Assembly (NCBI RefSeq): GCF_000002995.4
Contig: NW_025062477.1
Span: 6,730,649 to 6,794,648 of the forward strand
DNA length: 64,000 nucleotides
Reading direction: 5' to 3'
From: Brugia malayi
Lineage: Eukaryota; Nematoda; Chromadorea; Rhabditida; Onchocercidae
In this document: positions 49,658 to 63,092 of the stretch, piece by piece
How positions within the stretch are numbered: the stretch's first letter is position 1
Layout: each line of letters starts with the position of its first letter
Program-made: the position numbers and the translations under genes
Notes under the pieces: model-generated
What the model saw: only the letters and a program-made list of their open reading frames with translations
What the model was told of the DNA's origin: nothing
Database searches by the model: none

Positions 49658-52600
49658 CTTTTCACTTCTTTTGTACTTTTAGAATTTTTCTGATCCTTCA
49701 CAACTGAAAAGTTCGAATATATAGTTCGGTTTTTCTTCGTTTCCTACTAATCCTTCTTAATCGTTCTCCATAAAACTGTGCTTCCACTGATAATACTATG
49801 GAAATATTTTTCCATTTTGGGTAGAAATGAATTAGCAAAAAAAAAAACTTCATTTCAAATAAACAGTTTTTCATTGAAACAAGAAAACATCTCATGAATA
49901 GTAAAATTTATGTGTTTCTCGGGAGGAAGTGTATGGTGATAAAAAATCCATGAAATCATTTCAAAACTGGACTGACTGAGCAAGCATAATTGACCAGTTG
50001 GACATTCTTGTTTTGCCTCTACTGATTTCATCTATTTTTACGGCAGAGTTTTCGAAATCAAAATTGTCAATTCAAATTACAATACCAGTCCAAACTCCAG
50101 TTGACGACAAACACCCAGTTCTCATCTCATCTGATGCTTAATCGTTACCCCAATTTGCTAAGAATTTCTCCCCCACAAATTAAGAAAAACTTTCAAGTAT
50201 TGGTCAAACATTTCTCTCTGCTTGCTTATACAGTTTAGAAAATTGAGGATGTATTTCCTTCCAGTTATAAAGTGAAAATTATCCAATTACTATTATGAAA
50301 GGTTGAAAAAGGAATGAGTGAAGTTAGCATCAAATTAGCTTATTTGTCACTGCCCATACTTGTGAGAATAAGATGCATTTCAATATTTTTAAAGTAAAGT
50401 CGTTATTTTAAAAACATTGAGTACTCATTTTGCTGTTAGTGAGATTTCGAATTTTATAAATCAAACACTTAACTTACATGAATTGGAATTTCTTTCTTCT
50501 TGATCTCGATTTTTATATATTTTACGTACAAATCACAGAAAAAAAAATAAGTAAAGGGATTCCAAACAAAAATGCATTTCACTTAAATTTTGCTTATTTT
50601 TCTGAAATTTGTGCATTATCTTTATTAAAGTAATAAATTTTGAGGCTATTTCAAGTATAGCACCCGAGGAATAGATCAGTTCCATCTTCATTACTGTGAC
50701 GATTATGCTCTTGAAAAGAAAATAAATGCTAAAGCGTGAATTCAAATTCCATTTCAATTAAGTCAGATTTGAATCAAAAAATAAAAAATTGAACTACAAT
50801 TTAATATTCCCTGAGATCATACTGATAACTGAAGTGGAATGAATCCTTTCATTTTGATGTAGTTTCAATGTAATCAAGCATTTAATACAAGTTAGCTATT
50901 AATCTAATTCGCATAATACACAAATGATATGTATTATGGCTGATTAAAATCCAATAAATTACAAGAGGTTCTTCGAAAAGATCAAAATTTTTATATTTCA
51001 TAGTTCCATTTGTATATTTCAAATCTCATTTATTGGATTTAATAAGTTTAGCTTTTTAATAAGATAGTTGCAACTAATTATTGCCCAAAAAATAACTTCT
51101 TTCATCAGTTTAGTTTTGAGATTAAAGCTAGCTCACAAGAGACTTAGAGAAAGGTGAAACAGAAGAAAGAATTTTATATTATAACGAATATAAGGATCTT
51201 GAAGGTCTGTTCAATTTTCAATGAAATTTAATGATTCATATTGCATGGGAGTTGATAATTATGAATATTAAGGCCGAGATTTTGAAATGAAAGGGCATTT
51301 TCATTCGAAATTGAAAATATATCATACTGGTATAGCTCTGTTTGCAAAAAGCGCTTCACTGAAAGCATATTTATTACTAATGAGCAGTATCGGCTTTATT
51401 ATTCCATCGCTAATAAGCATATATCTTTTCTTCCAGGATAAATACGGCATTTTAAGAACGTGCTCGAGAATTTAATCTGACTTTTATTACGTATCTCTGA
51501 AATATTTTGATTTTATTTTCAAAATTAAATTATGTGTGGATTGAAAATGATGTAAAAGCTCGAGGAATTGGTAGTGGGTTACCTTATACAAGAAATAAAG
51601 TTAAAATTTTATTAAACTTTTTGCAGTAAGTTACTGTCACTATCGTAAATGTTCACGATAAAGGGAATGATACTTCGGCGGCAACGATAAAACATGTGAT
51701 TTCAGATTTTTAGATTATCTTTCAGTTCCGTTAAATGTGTCATCGATAAGAAATGCTCCTATTCAGCTAAGAGATCATATGTTCTAGTATACTGATGACT
51801 GTAATAGCTGTGGAAAATGATACTTCCAAAGTAAGCAGTATTCAGTGAGACCATAAAGTAGGGAAGATGAATGACTGATATGAGAGATTTTTTTTGAATC
51901 CGAATTGATCGGTAAGCTTGGGAGTATCTCACCGACTGATTACTTTTAGTGTTGTATTCAATTTTGTATTTTAGTCTTTAAAGATAATTTCTATAAAAAT
52001 TGAAAATGCAACTGTAATTGTGTTTTGATTCCTACTTGCAGTGCAAGGAATCTAAAATGCAGTATGGTTATCAAAAGTCCATGAAACAGTGATGGTAGTG
52101 AAGAAGGATGAAAATTAGAATTAATTCTGTCGTTCGTAGGAATAAGCCGAATATGAAACGAATAGAAAATCTGAAGGACAAATCCGGTCAAGAAGAAGTG
52201 AAATAAAAAGTAATCGTTGAAAAGTAAAAAACATTCGAAAATGAGTTCTTTCTTTTTTTTTTTCTCTGAGATATAAAATAAATGAGTGATTAGTGAAATG
52301 TTTCAGAGTAATTGAAAAGTAATGAATAGCAAGTTAATGTTTTATTGCAAAAGAACGAAAGTTTAGAAATTGGGCATCAAACTGGTCAGATGATGATATA
52401 CTTCCAGCGGCTGATTATTACAATCATTAGTTGGTAAGATGAATGCAGTATAGTCGACTAACACTGGGAAGCTTGAATTCGACAGTCTCGAGATCTTGCT
52501 TTAAAGAGGGTATAGAACAAAGAGTAGTGCTGGTAGAGAAGAGTAATTGTGAAACAGAATATAGAATATGAAAGAAACAGGAAAGCCGAGCAACGACAGC

Positions 52601-53046
52601 ACGAGAATCTCGAACTCAAAGCCTGAGATATTGAAGAGAGCATAGGTGGAGAGTGAAATAAAGGGATGGTAGGGAAGGAAATGGAGATTGGCAAGGTGGC
52701 AGTTTGCTTCCCTCCTCGCTTTCATCTTATTGTCCTCTCAATTTCCCTGGTATTTCCACTCGTCCACCACTACTATCACCACTAACCAACCGTACCCGAT
52801 CGCCATCACCATCTCATATCATTGTCATCAACAACACCACCACCTCATCCCGCTACCATCACCTTTATCGTCATCGTCACTGTCACCACGACCTCCAATA
52901 TCATCATCATCGGATTCTTCCCACCAACAATATTGCGGTCAATTAGTGCGTGATCGCCCAGTCTGTCTGTCCGTGTAGGTGTGTGCACTCCCCGTCAGTT
53001 GTGTGGTTGCCGTTATTAGTTGTGCGCACACACACTTATCATATAA
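49658..53046. other. dys-1 upstream region
   Basis: About 3.4 kb without a supported gene. It should contain the dystrophin promoter. The last 300 bases are clearly different in composition (C-rich on the plus strand) and are listed separately. A 96-codon frame at 52688-52978 lacks an ATG at its long end and is a by-product of that composition. Confidence 0.5.
52745..52932 (+). repeat. CAN-triplet, G-poor tract in the dys-1 leader
   Basis: Nearly 190 bases built of CAC, CAT, CAA, CTA and TCA triplets with very few G on the plus strand, 115 bases before the dystrophin ATG. It is likely in or near the 5' leader. Confidence 0.65.
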
Positions 53047-56000
53047 ATGCTCTTCTCGGGAAGTTCTTCCGCAAAAGTCAAAAAGGATGAGAAAAAGGAG
53101 AAGAAATTGGAGAAAGGTTTGTTAAATTTGCTTCCGTTTAGTCGAAGCTTTCTCTAATTAAACAATCCACCGATTATCGCTATTAATTATAAAGTAATTA
53201 TATCTTCAGGTATCACATATCATTTGTCATTTGTCTATTTCTTATCCTCTATCTTTCTTCACTTAAAGCTTACTTCGCATTAAAAATCTTAAAGCGATAC
53301 GCAGGAACGATTAACTGATAATCAATTAAGATTTCATCAATTAAAAATCATTATATTTTGTTAATGTCGTTGTTCACTCAACACATTGCACTACTTTTTC
53401 CTTGAAAATAATGGGAACCTTAGTTTTTTGGAAGCATTAGATGGAAAAATTTGTTATAGTAGAATGCTTCTTCCAAGTAAAATAACTTTAGCTAATTTAT
53501 CTTCATCATGAAGTGGTAAGCACTGCTCCATCATATAAATTTATGAAATGCGATTATTTAAATGAGAAAGAGTACATGTGTTGAAAACTTGTTAATCTAT
53601 TTGATTAGATGATCTTATCAAAAGTGATCCTACTTCCTTCTGCGAAAGCAATATTTTTAGGTTCAATAGCGCACATAGTTAGATATTAAATTTTGAAATA
53701 AACTTCAGCATCTCAAGTGATTTAATTACCTGAGATGCTGCTAATGAAATGATATTTATCAGTAGGCATTTTGCAGAGTTTAAGATTAGCTGTTATATAT
53801 ATGCAAAAATATTGATATTTGAAAATTAAATCCTTTTCTCACCCTTTCATTTGGCAAAATCACTAATAACCGAGCTGAATGAATAGTTATTCTTTAGCAA
53901 TTCTAAGATATCAAGATAAGCCATTTTTCCATCATTGTGCCTTTTTTACAGTTCTGTGAGTTAATTAAATTTAGTACCGTCAACTGTGTAAAGTGAAAAG
54001 CTACCGATTCTGTGCTGATTACAATCACCAGAATTGTCATTTGCCGATCAAATGTTTATAAAACGACGGCTTAAAGAATCATTCTAGCCTTAACCGACCT
54101 TCTGTCTTAGTTTGTTTAAAGTTTCCGAGAGTATTCCGTCTTATTACACTCTTATGCAATCATTTTACTTTCTATTATTTGGGAGATCAATACAAATGTT
54201 GATGAAAACAAAAATTGAGAGTTATAGATTATGCAACGATGCGACTTGTTCATTAAGCCAGAAAAAAACTTATGTTTAATGGGTCAACAGACAGCTGTTT
54301 TATTTTTCTAGAAACTCAACTTTTTTTTTCAAGAATTAATTTCAATCATTAAAAATTTCAGACTTATTGTGTGAAACAGAATATAAGTTTTAATAAGAAA
54401 AAAATTTTCTAAATTTATTGAGTGGACTAAAATTGTTTAATTTTATTGACATTATAGACTTGATTATTTTTGGTAGTCTATAGTCTAAAAATTAATGCAT
54501 CGCTGTTATAAACTTCATCTTATCAATTTAAGTTAAATTTTGGCCTAATCGAAAAGCAAACATAAAATGCCGTATATGTTTTGCGGCTTACAAATTAGCT
54601 TTTTCCATCTTAAAAAATCATTCTAATTATTTCACCTGATTAAATTCCAAGATTAATTAATTTTTGTCTCATGAAACTTATCGAATGACCCAATCAAAGA
54701 TTATGAGCTTAGAATTTGAGATAAGTATATCATGACATCGATATCAAATTTTTTAGGAATAACTCGTCGTCTAAAAGCACTAATGATTCATTCTTTTGGT
54801 CCATTTTCTGATTGGGTTAGAAGGGTTTTTAGGAACTATGAATTATGGTTATTAATATCTTTCATTGTCACTGAATGGAATTTAAGTCAGAATAATTCCA
54901 AAATCATTTTTAAATTTCACACAAGAATTACTTGAACTTTTTTACAAAAGGACATGGAATTAATTAAAGAAAATGATTTCCAGATGATCGATACGATATT
55001 CAGGAAGCTGTATTTATGCGCTGGGCAAATTCATTGGCTGATGGAGTAGTGAAAGAACTAAACGATATTTTTGATACAAAATTTCTATCTATTTTTACGC
55101 GACTTATTACGGGCGATTTATTTGTAAGTTTTATAAATGCTCTTATTTAAAAATTTGATTGCATCGGAGCACAAATTTTTTGATGAAATTTGTGAATTCA
55201 GTTAATTCAATTTGATTCAGAAATTTCCAAATTTAATCTATTTCCGTCTTTCTTGATTCGAAACTAAAAAAAAAAGCTAGAGACAAAAAGTCAGTATTGA
55301 ATGGATAGATCAATTTTAGAAAACCCATGGTTACTTTGTGACGTGCTCGATAAACATGTCCGACACTTAACATTGAGTTAATATCGATTGCTTGCTACAC
55401 TAGATGAATTGGTAGTTTGCATCCTGATATCATTCATATATATATATTCAGATAAGCTCGGGTTCTCGAGTACAGGATATATCAAATGCGTTTCGCCTTG
55501 TCGATAATGATGAACGTTTCAGCCAGATAAGCGTCAACGAACTTGTTGATGGAAATCCTCGAGCTGTATGTTCCGCTGTTTGGCAGCTTGTACAGGTTTT
55601 TTGGAAAAGGTCAATGCTTGAATTATATAAAAGTTTGAACTTTAGCAGATTTTATGATTTAAAGTTTATCTTCTATCAAGAAGGAATGATATGATAAGCA
55701 GTACTGAACACATTATGTTTTACTAATTTGTTTCCAACTTCACAATTTGAATTTTATTCCTTCCCCTCTAATTAATATGATGAGTTAGCTTAAATAAATC
55801 ACTCTTAATTTTTGTCACAAAATACTTATTGTTGTAGTAAAAATCCTATATCTTAATTTATTCATCGTACTGACAAAGTTTTATAAATAATTTTAAATAT
55901 TGGGATTTTTCTTCTATTACTAAAACTTTGATAGCTTCAATATAAAATAAATTTTTGGTTCAAATGACTGATTTGTAAAAAACTAAATTGCTCAATCTTA

Positions 56001-59000
56001 TCGAATTTCAGATTCGCTCCAGCTGATGTTCGTGATCAGAAAATGGCTGAGGCACTGAAAGATTGGTGTGTTGAACGAGCGCAACGCTTTGAAGTGCAAA
56101 TTAATGATTTCATCTCATCATGGAGAGATGGCTATGCTTTAAATGCTATTTTACTATCATATAAGTTAATCTTTCTACACACAGTTCATCATAAAATATA
56201 ATGCAATTTGGACTAAGCCCAGTTGAAACATTCAGTAAAAGGACTGAGGGTTGGATTCTAATAGTTCAAGATTTCATTGTAATGTCAGAATTCTTGATGG
56301 TAGAATTTGAGGCGCGTTTAGTATGGAACTTAAGTCAATGTGTAAAAACGACAAAAAGGAAATTGATAGTTGTTAACTCAAGGATATAAGGCAAATTTGA
56401 ATTATTCTTGGGACAGGAGAAGTAACTTATGGAGTAGAATAAAGATTTCCAACCACCTAGGAGACCTTTCGTAAGATGTACGCATTCAATCTTCAGCTTG
56501 CTTAATCTTATTTTTAGCCCAGAACTATTCAGTATGAATCAGATACGTGACATGCGGGCGGTTGATCGCATTGAACATGCAATGAGCCTAGCCGAACGTT
56601 ATGTCAATACTCCACGTCTTCTTCATCCGAAAGGTTTCTCCTCCTTCACCTACAAGAAATTTACAATCTGTTAAAGTTATAGCCTCTAGCCTTCTCGAAT
56701 AACAAGGCAAAATATTTCTCATGAATTATTTCTTATATAATTACTAAGTATGGGGAAGCAGTAGTTCTGGCCTTGACCTCTACTTTCCAACACTCTTTCA
56801 ATTTTAGCTGTCTCTCGGTAGAAAGCTTTTTCATTCTTTCTATTTCCTTTTTCCCATTATTTCATATTTTATGCGAATGATCAAATATCAAGTTAAACAG
56901 TACTTAGAATGAAATGGAATTAAGAAAGGAGAAGAGGAATGTAATGTGGTATTTTATGAGATAGCCAATTATTTTTCAGATTTTTCCAGCGAACGTTTGG
57001 ATATGAAAAGTGTTGTATGTTATCTCATGGTACTTTATCTCTCACTCACAACTGGAGTTCCATCACCGGAACCGGAACCTCAGTCTCATCCTGAACTACA
57101 ATCATCTGAACAAGCTGCAGAATCATCGGAATCTTCTAAAAGCACACAAAGCCCTGAGATAACTAACCAAAAGGATGATATAAAAAGCAATTTTCAATCC
57201 ATGATAGATTCAGTAATGCAACCGGTAGAGATTGCTCATGCTGAGACGGAATATCCGGTGCGAAGAAGTCCCGAACAATCTTCTTCTGCCCCATCATCCA
57301 GAAGGCACTCACAACTAACCAACGAAGTTAGTTTAACTAATCCTGAAATCTATGCACACTTCAGTAAAAAACTCATTAAACCAAGAATTCCGGGCAGAGC
57401 TATGACATCGATGCAAATGTCTTCACATTCTGCCTTGCATACTTCAAGCTCAGATTTAAGTGCAACTGAACGTTAGGTATTATGCAAGATGCTTGATGAG
57501 CCAATAATTGAATAGATCTAATCTAATTTTGTTCATCAGACAAGCCAATCCTACATTAATAGTTCGACTACCAATACACCATTCATTGTCTTTTAGTGGT
57601 CATTTGAAAAAAGTTAGATTTAAAAAATGAAAGTCTCGATTTCGAACTAAAAAGATTTTTTCTCAACAAAAATGAAAAAAAAAAAAAACTTGCATGTATA
57701 ATTCTGCAAATATTACTCGAGAACTCTAATCTGACATCTTTGATCAGCTGTCATTTCAGTTCACTCATTCATTCACTTGCTACTCTGAAATTTTTTTGTA
57801 GTAATAATCATTAAAAAAATTTATGATTCCAATTTGTCGGGAAAAACTTTAAGAAATAAATCTTTATGGAAAAAATTGTCACGACAAGATTTTCCTCAAA
57901 AAGACTTGAAAGATTCAAAATTTTATATTTTTACAATTAACAATCTTCTGTCTAAAGCTGAATTACAAATTAGAATGAAACAATGCACAGAAATTCACTT
58001 ATGGCCACAAATCGAAATATTTGGAGCAACATTTGAAACGTTCAACTAATTTAAACTCAAACTCTTTGTTATTGAAAAATTATTCCTTTTCATAAATTTT
58101 TTGTTTGTAATGCCAACAAAAACTGAAATATGTTTTATGCAATGTTTTTAGTATGCTTTTAAATTGATAATTTTGAGCGCAAGACATTTAAGAAGGGATT
58201 TACATCAAACTATTACAGTTTTTTGCAGTTTCAAAAATTCATGAATTCCAGCTGTAATGCAAGATTTAGGAAATTTCATGTACATGCTTCAAAGTTGATT
58301 GTTTATTATAAAATATCACCGGAGAGAATAAAGCAAGGCAGAACAAGATGATTTGAGTTTCTAATGCTCTTGAGATAATTGCGCTAAGCTTTTGTTGAAT
58401 TATCAACTCCAGTCTATCTCCAACTCTCACATACACTCCCTTTTGTGCTCTTCATTCTTCTCCCTCAAAATTTAATATGTTACATAGCATGTTATCCTAA
58501 TTCGATTCGAGATTTTAGCCATTTCTTTTGCTGTATTGCACTTCCAATTTTCTCTTCTATAAATTTTCATACTGCCATTAATTAATAACAGTTTTGACAA
58601 TGCAAATTAAGGATACTGACAGAAATGTAGTGTCGGTAGCAATAAAAATGCTACAGTTTGTTTGCTGGAAGAAAATGATGAATGTTGTGTCGTCATCTTG
58701 ACATCCAGACAGTGGTGTCTAAAAAGTTTAGTCACGAATGAGAAGAGGGCTTAATAAATTAAATATTTTTTTGAGAATATCGATACTGGATCACGTAAAT
58801 CTTCCACATCAAGTCAGAAATCGGCCCGACGACGAGGTAAAGCGATGGAAGAGACGGTTGTCGAATTTGAAGATTGCCTGGAACATGTACTGGCATGGTT
58901 ACTCGATGCTGAAGAGCAGATTAACTGTATGAAATCTATTGAAAAAGATGATGCAAGTTTTGACTTATGTTTTTAGGATTTAATTGAATTTGGTTTAATT

Positions 59001-62000
59001 TCATAATCTCATTATTTGAAACAGTGTCTGATGATCCGATCTCTATTTTCATTAATCTCTTTTCATTCATTTCTTCATTTTTCACTAAGATTTGTAAATA
59101 GAGAAAGCAAAGTAAGTATAGGAAAGCGATGATTATTTCAAAAAAAATTCGCGAACTGTAGAATCTCATTATAGGTTGAGCTAGTAAAGAGCCAATTCAA
59201 GGAGCATGAAATGTTCATGCAGTCACTAACCGAAAGTCAAGATGGCGTTGGTCGAGTACTGCATAGGTCTGCTGTTGATAACTATGCTATTATTGGAATT
59301 TGGAAATTTTTTCAAGGAAAATTTCATAAAATAATTCAATAATTGAGCACGCAAGTGTGATAAATATGTTAAGATCACAAAAATTTGTAGTCAATTTTCA
59401 GTCAGTTTAAACGGAGGTTTTGAAAGATCGTATGATGTCTAATCTATCTATTCACTGATTAATCTATCATAACATGTTAAACAATGCATGTATAAGTATT
59501 AAGCATTTATTTATTCTACTTTAACATTTTCGAAAAAATTTCAACTTTTATCTTATTAAGATGAATTTTTAGAAGTATTACATGTCTCGAAAATTATTTA
59601 TTTCCAATCTTAAGAGGCCAACAACTAGTGCAAAGAATGGAAGAAGAAGGAGCAGGCGCAATTGTATCGCAATTGCTGATGGTAAATGCGAAGTGGGAGC
59701 GGATTAGGGAAGTTGCAATGTCACGACAAAATCAGCTTCAGCATTGTTTGAATACAGCTCAAATCAAGCAGCTCGAATCAATCAGGTTATTATTGATTTT
59801 TCGTTTTTGTCTTTCAAATATTTTAACAGTACTTCATATCTGATATGCAATTTTCTTCTGAAAAAGTTTTTCATTACTTTATAATTGATTTTTAATTTCA
59901 CTCTTAAATAAAAGAATTAAAAATATGTCTCTGGAAATTCATACCATATTTCGAAGTTGACGCAACTATCACGTAACCAATCTCTCTTCTAATGCTTTGT
60001 TCATATATTGTATTTTGTTTTTTCCAGATGAAACAATCTTGAAAAGTTTGTCAATCTTAGTGATCTAACATTTGGAATTGTTTTAAGTAATGTGAGAGTA
60101 ATGTGAGTCTGTTGTGAGAGAGTAAAATTTTATCTATTCATTGAAATAGTATGGAATGTAAATGAAAATTTTTTAAAATTTATTTCATTTAATTTTTCAT
60201 TAACTTACTTTTCCCTTTGCATAAATTGTAATAAGATTGCACTATAATTTTCCTTAGTGTAATTTATTATTCGGTTCTAAATAATCTGATGATTTTCCGG
60301 TTATTTCCGATATTCCATCTTGTTTGTTTTTCAGGAAATGGCTGGATAGTATGGAAGAAGAAATCCAAAATGCGCCACCTCTGACAATGAATCGAAGTGA
60401 AATTGAGCAATTAATCAATGCCCATGCAGCAATTCAAGAGCGCATCGAGAATGAACAAAAGGCTAGTTAGATGATTCCAACTAAATTTACTAACTTTATT
60501 GTGCATCAGTCTTGCACAATAATCTCATCTCTTTAGGAGTGAAAAATTACAGTAAGTCATTCTCTCAATGGTTGAACAGCTCTAGTAATTTTAAACTGAT
60601 TGTCCCAGTTGTCACCTCAAGCGCATCAAGCACTTTCTTTAAATTGTTACAAGAGATGCAAGCATAGCATAAGTAAGGCTTGCTGTTTGATTGTTATGCT
60701 TTATGCATAATTTAAAGTGTGTAAATAATATATATATATATATACATTCCTGTATCCGTACCAATTACTTAACGCTAGTAAGAAAATTAAAAGCAAAAAA
60801 TGTATGAAAAATAATTGTTGAATATTTGTACTTAGCACATTTCATATAATAATATTATTAATTGCTTGCTAACTAATACAAAGCGATGAATAGGTCATTG
60901 AAGTAAATAGTTTGTGAAATGATTTTCAATATGCAAAGAGTAAGAGAGGGAAATTTTTGAATTTGGAAAGTTTGGAAAGAGTAATTAATTGGATGGTGTT
61001 AGCGGACGAGATTTCAGAACGAGTGTAGTTGTAATGTGTGTCTAAATATGTGTACTGGTTAAAACGTGAAACGTGTTCTGCCATACTTCTATGCTCCTTT
61101 CAACTCTTTTCAAAGTAACTTGTTTATGGTAGCACTGCAAAAAATTCTTTGGCGATACACGTTAGAGGCCTAATTTCCTTTATGTCACATATTGTATCGT
61201 TTTTTATATAATTTATTCTTTCCTAAGTAATAATTTGTTTTCTCTCTTTCCTGAGCAGTATTATTTCAAATATTGTATGATTAGTTTCCAATTATTTCAA
61301 GCGCCTGTATTCCAATATAACGTTGTTAAATAGAATTTTGACTATCTTACATTTAAACAGTCGAAATGGAACTGAGCACAGGCAGTGTCAGATTTGAAAT
61401 GAAATTCTGTACAAAAGGAAAATTCATTTTGTGTTTTGATTGAGCTGATTGAGCATTCTTCGACAAATCAGATTTTTGAGTGAAAAACGAATCATATAGT
61501 TTTCTGAGATTTTGACTGAAATGTAACTGTGTGGCAGTGTTTTGTCTACTGTTCTCTCCCTTAAATATCGGGAAATAGTGTTTTAGTAACACTTCAATCC
61601 TAATAAGTGTAATTCTTCTGCTGCACTTAATTTACTTTTGAAAAAATATTGAATGCAATCAATTAGCGACTTTTTAAAATGTTTTAAACTTAACATTTCG
61701 CACTATTGATGAACTTTATAGCTTGCTAGTAATGATAGCCTAGAAAATCCTAACTCATATATCTTGGCCTATTAGTGTATGCTCTTTTCATCAAGAGAAA
61801 AAAAAATCGATAACAAGAAACACTTTTGAGTGATTTTTTTCTTATGAACAACTTAGTTTGGTTGAATTATTTTCCGTTGCTCTGTTTGATTTAGAGAAAT
61901 TTCCATTTATTTTGGAATTTTTATTTTCATTTAATTATTGCTGGAAAAATTAAAAGGAAAAAATGAGAAATTAAATCGGAGCTTCTCAGCCACTGTTAAA

Positions 62001-63092
62001 TAACAATATTTATCATACCATTTATTACCCTCATATTTCTATGATTGAAATTTCTCTTCAACAAATGTCTTCAATTCGAAATTTTTGATTTCCTTCTTTG
62101 TTTAGTAATTTAATTTTTCATTTGATATTGAATTCTGATTTTAGTCTAAATTTTTTCTCAAACTATCTTGGAGGATTTAAATTTTTCTGATTATTTTCTT
62201 TCATTATCTTCAAATACAAATATGAGATAGTCTTTCTCTACTTTGCTCGTAGTTAAACTCTTTCATTTACCGGAATTTTATTATAACTGTAAATGTATCC
62301 TAAAACTGTATAATTTTACCAAAGAATATTTTCTGAAAAAATCAGGAAAAGCCATCAATGCAACCTAGTATGCCTGTTATAAGCTTCTTTTTTTTTTCAT
62401 AGTTTTCCCCAAATTCACTAAATTAATTGTTCAATATCGAGAATTCCAGATAAATTAACTTACTCGAAACAAGAGATGTGAAAGATAGGTTACTATATTG
62501 TCCCATTTTTTCTTTTTTTAAATTAATTGTTTGAAATAAAAAATAATTACAGATCGTACGAGGCTTATCAACATTTGTAGCTGTGATAGACGAATCAGAC
62601 TGTCATTTCTCATACGAAAATTTGGAAAAATTGTTGCAGTCCGTTGGACAAAGGTTATTTTTCTCTTATCTTTCTTCAGATTGCTTTTTTCGTTTTTAAT
62701 TCGTCCAGTGAAGCTTTCTTAGTATTTCAAATATCCATTTCGATAAATGAACTTTCCATTTCTTGAAGTTTTAGGAATTGAAGTAATGGGACAAGAAATT
62801 ATTAAAGTTAGAAATGTTTTTTTGGGAAGAAGTCTTCACAGTTGAAATTTTTGAAATTCTTTTCTTAAATTATAAGAGCAAGCATGATATCCTAATGAAT
62901 TTTTGCGTCTTTGCAGATTTGGGACATTATGTTTAGCAAATTTTCACTTTCTCAAATAAATTTTGTAGGTGGATGAGTGTCTGTGAGTGGGCTGAAATGC
63001 GCGCGCAACAATTAAATGGTTTATCGGAACTGATCGCTCAATACAACTCGGCTTATGGAAAGATTTTAGAATGGCTTAATAATTGGGAAGAA
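53047..63092 (+). CDS. dys-1: Dystrophin, N-terminal part (truncated by window end)
   Basis: Links actin to the dystroglycan complex at the muscle membrane. Twelve coding exons: 53047-53116, 54984-55123, 55452-55609, 56012-56164, 56518-56633, 56980-57326, 58776-58952, 59175-59266, 59615-59785, 60335-60461, 62553-62653, 62969-63092; 592 aa. The start MLFSGSSSAKVKKDEKKEKK resembles C. elegans DYS-1 as remembered. Residues 24-245 form the tandem CH actin-binding domain: YDIQEAVFMRWANSL opens a diverged CH1; DFISSWRDGYALNAIL and NPELFSMNQI are typical CH2. A Ser/Pro/Glu-rich hinge follows (about 246-345), then spectrin repeats: FEDCLEHVLAWLLDAEEQI, VELVKSQFKEHE, KWLDSMEEEI and VAVIDESD all align to human repeat 1-2. 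Introns 7 and 10 are best explained by GC donors. The exon 6 donor and exon 7 acceptor (TTTGAG) are uncertain. Confidence 0.95.
60727..60745. repeat. (AT)n microsatellite in dys-1 intron 10
   Basis: Run of about nine AT units. Confidence 0.85.

Noticed and set aside
52688..52978. 96-codon frame with a signal-peptide-like start
   Set aside because: The start is TTG, and the rest is Ser/His/Pro/Thr runs forced by the CAN-triplet tract. A second frame of the same tract is also open.
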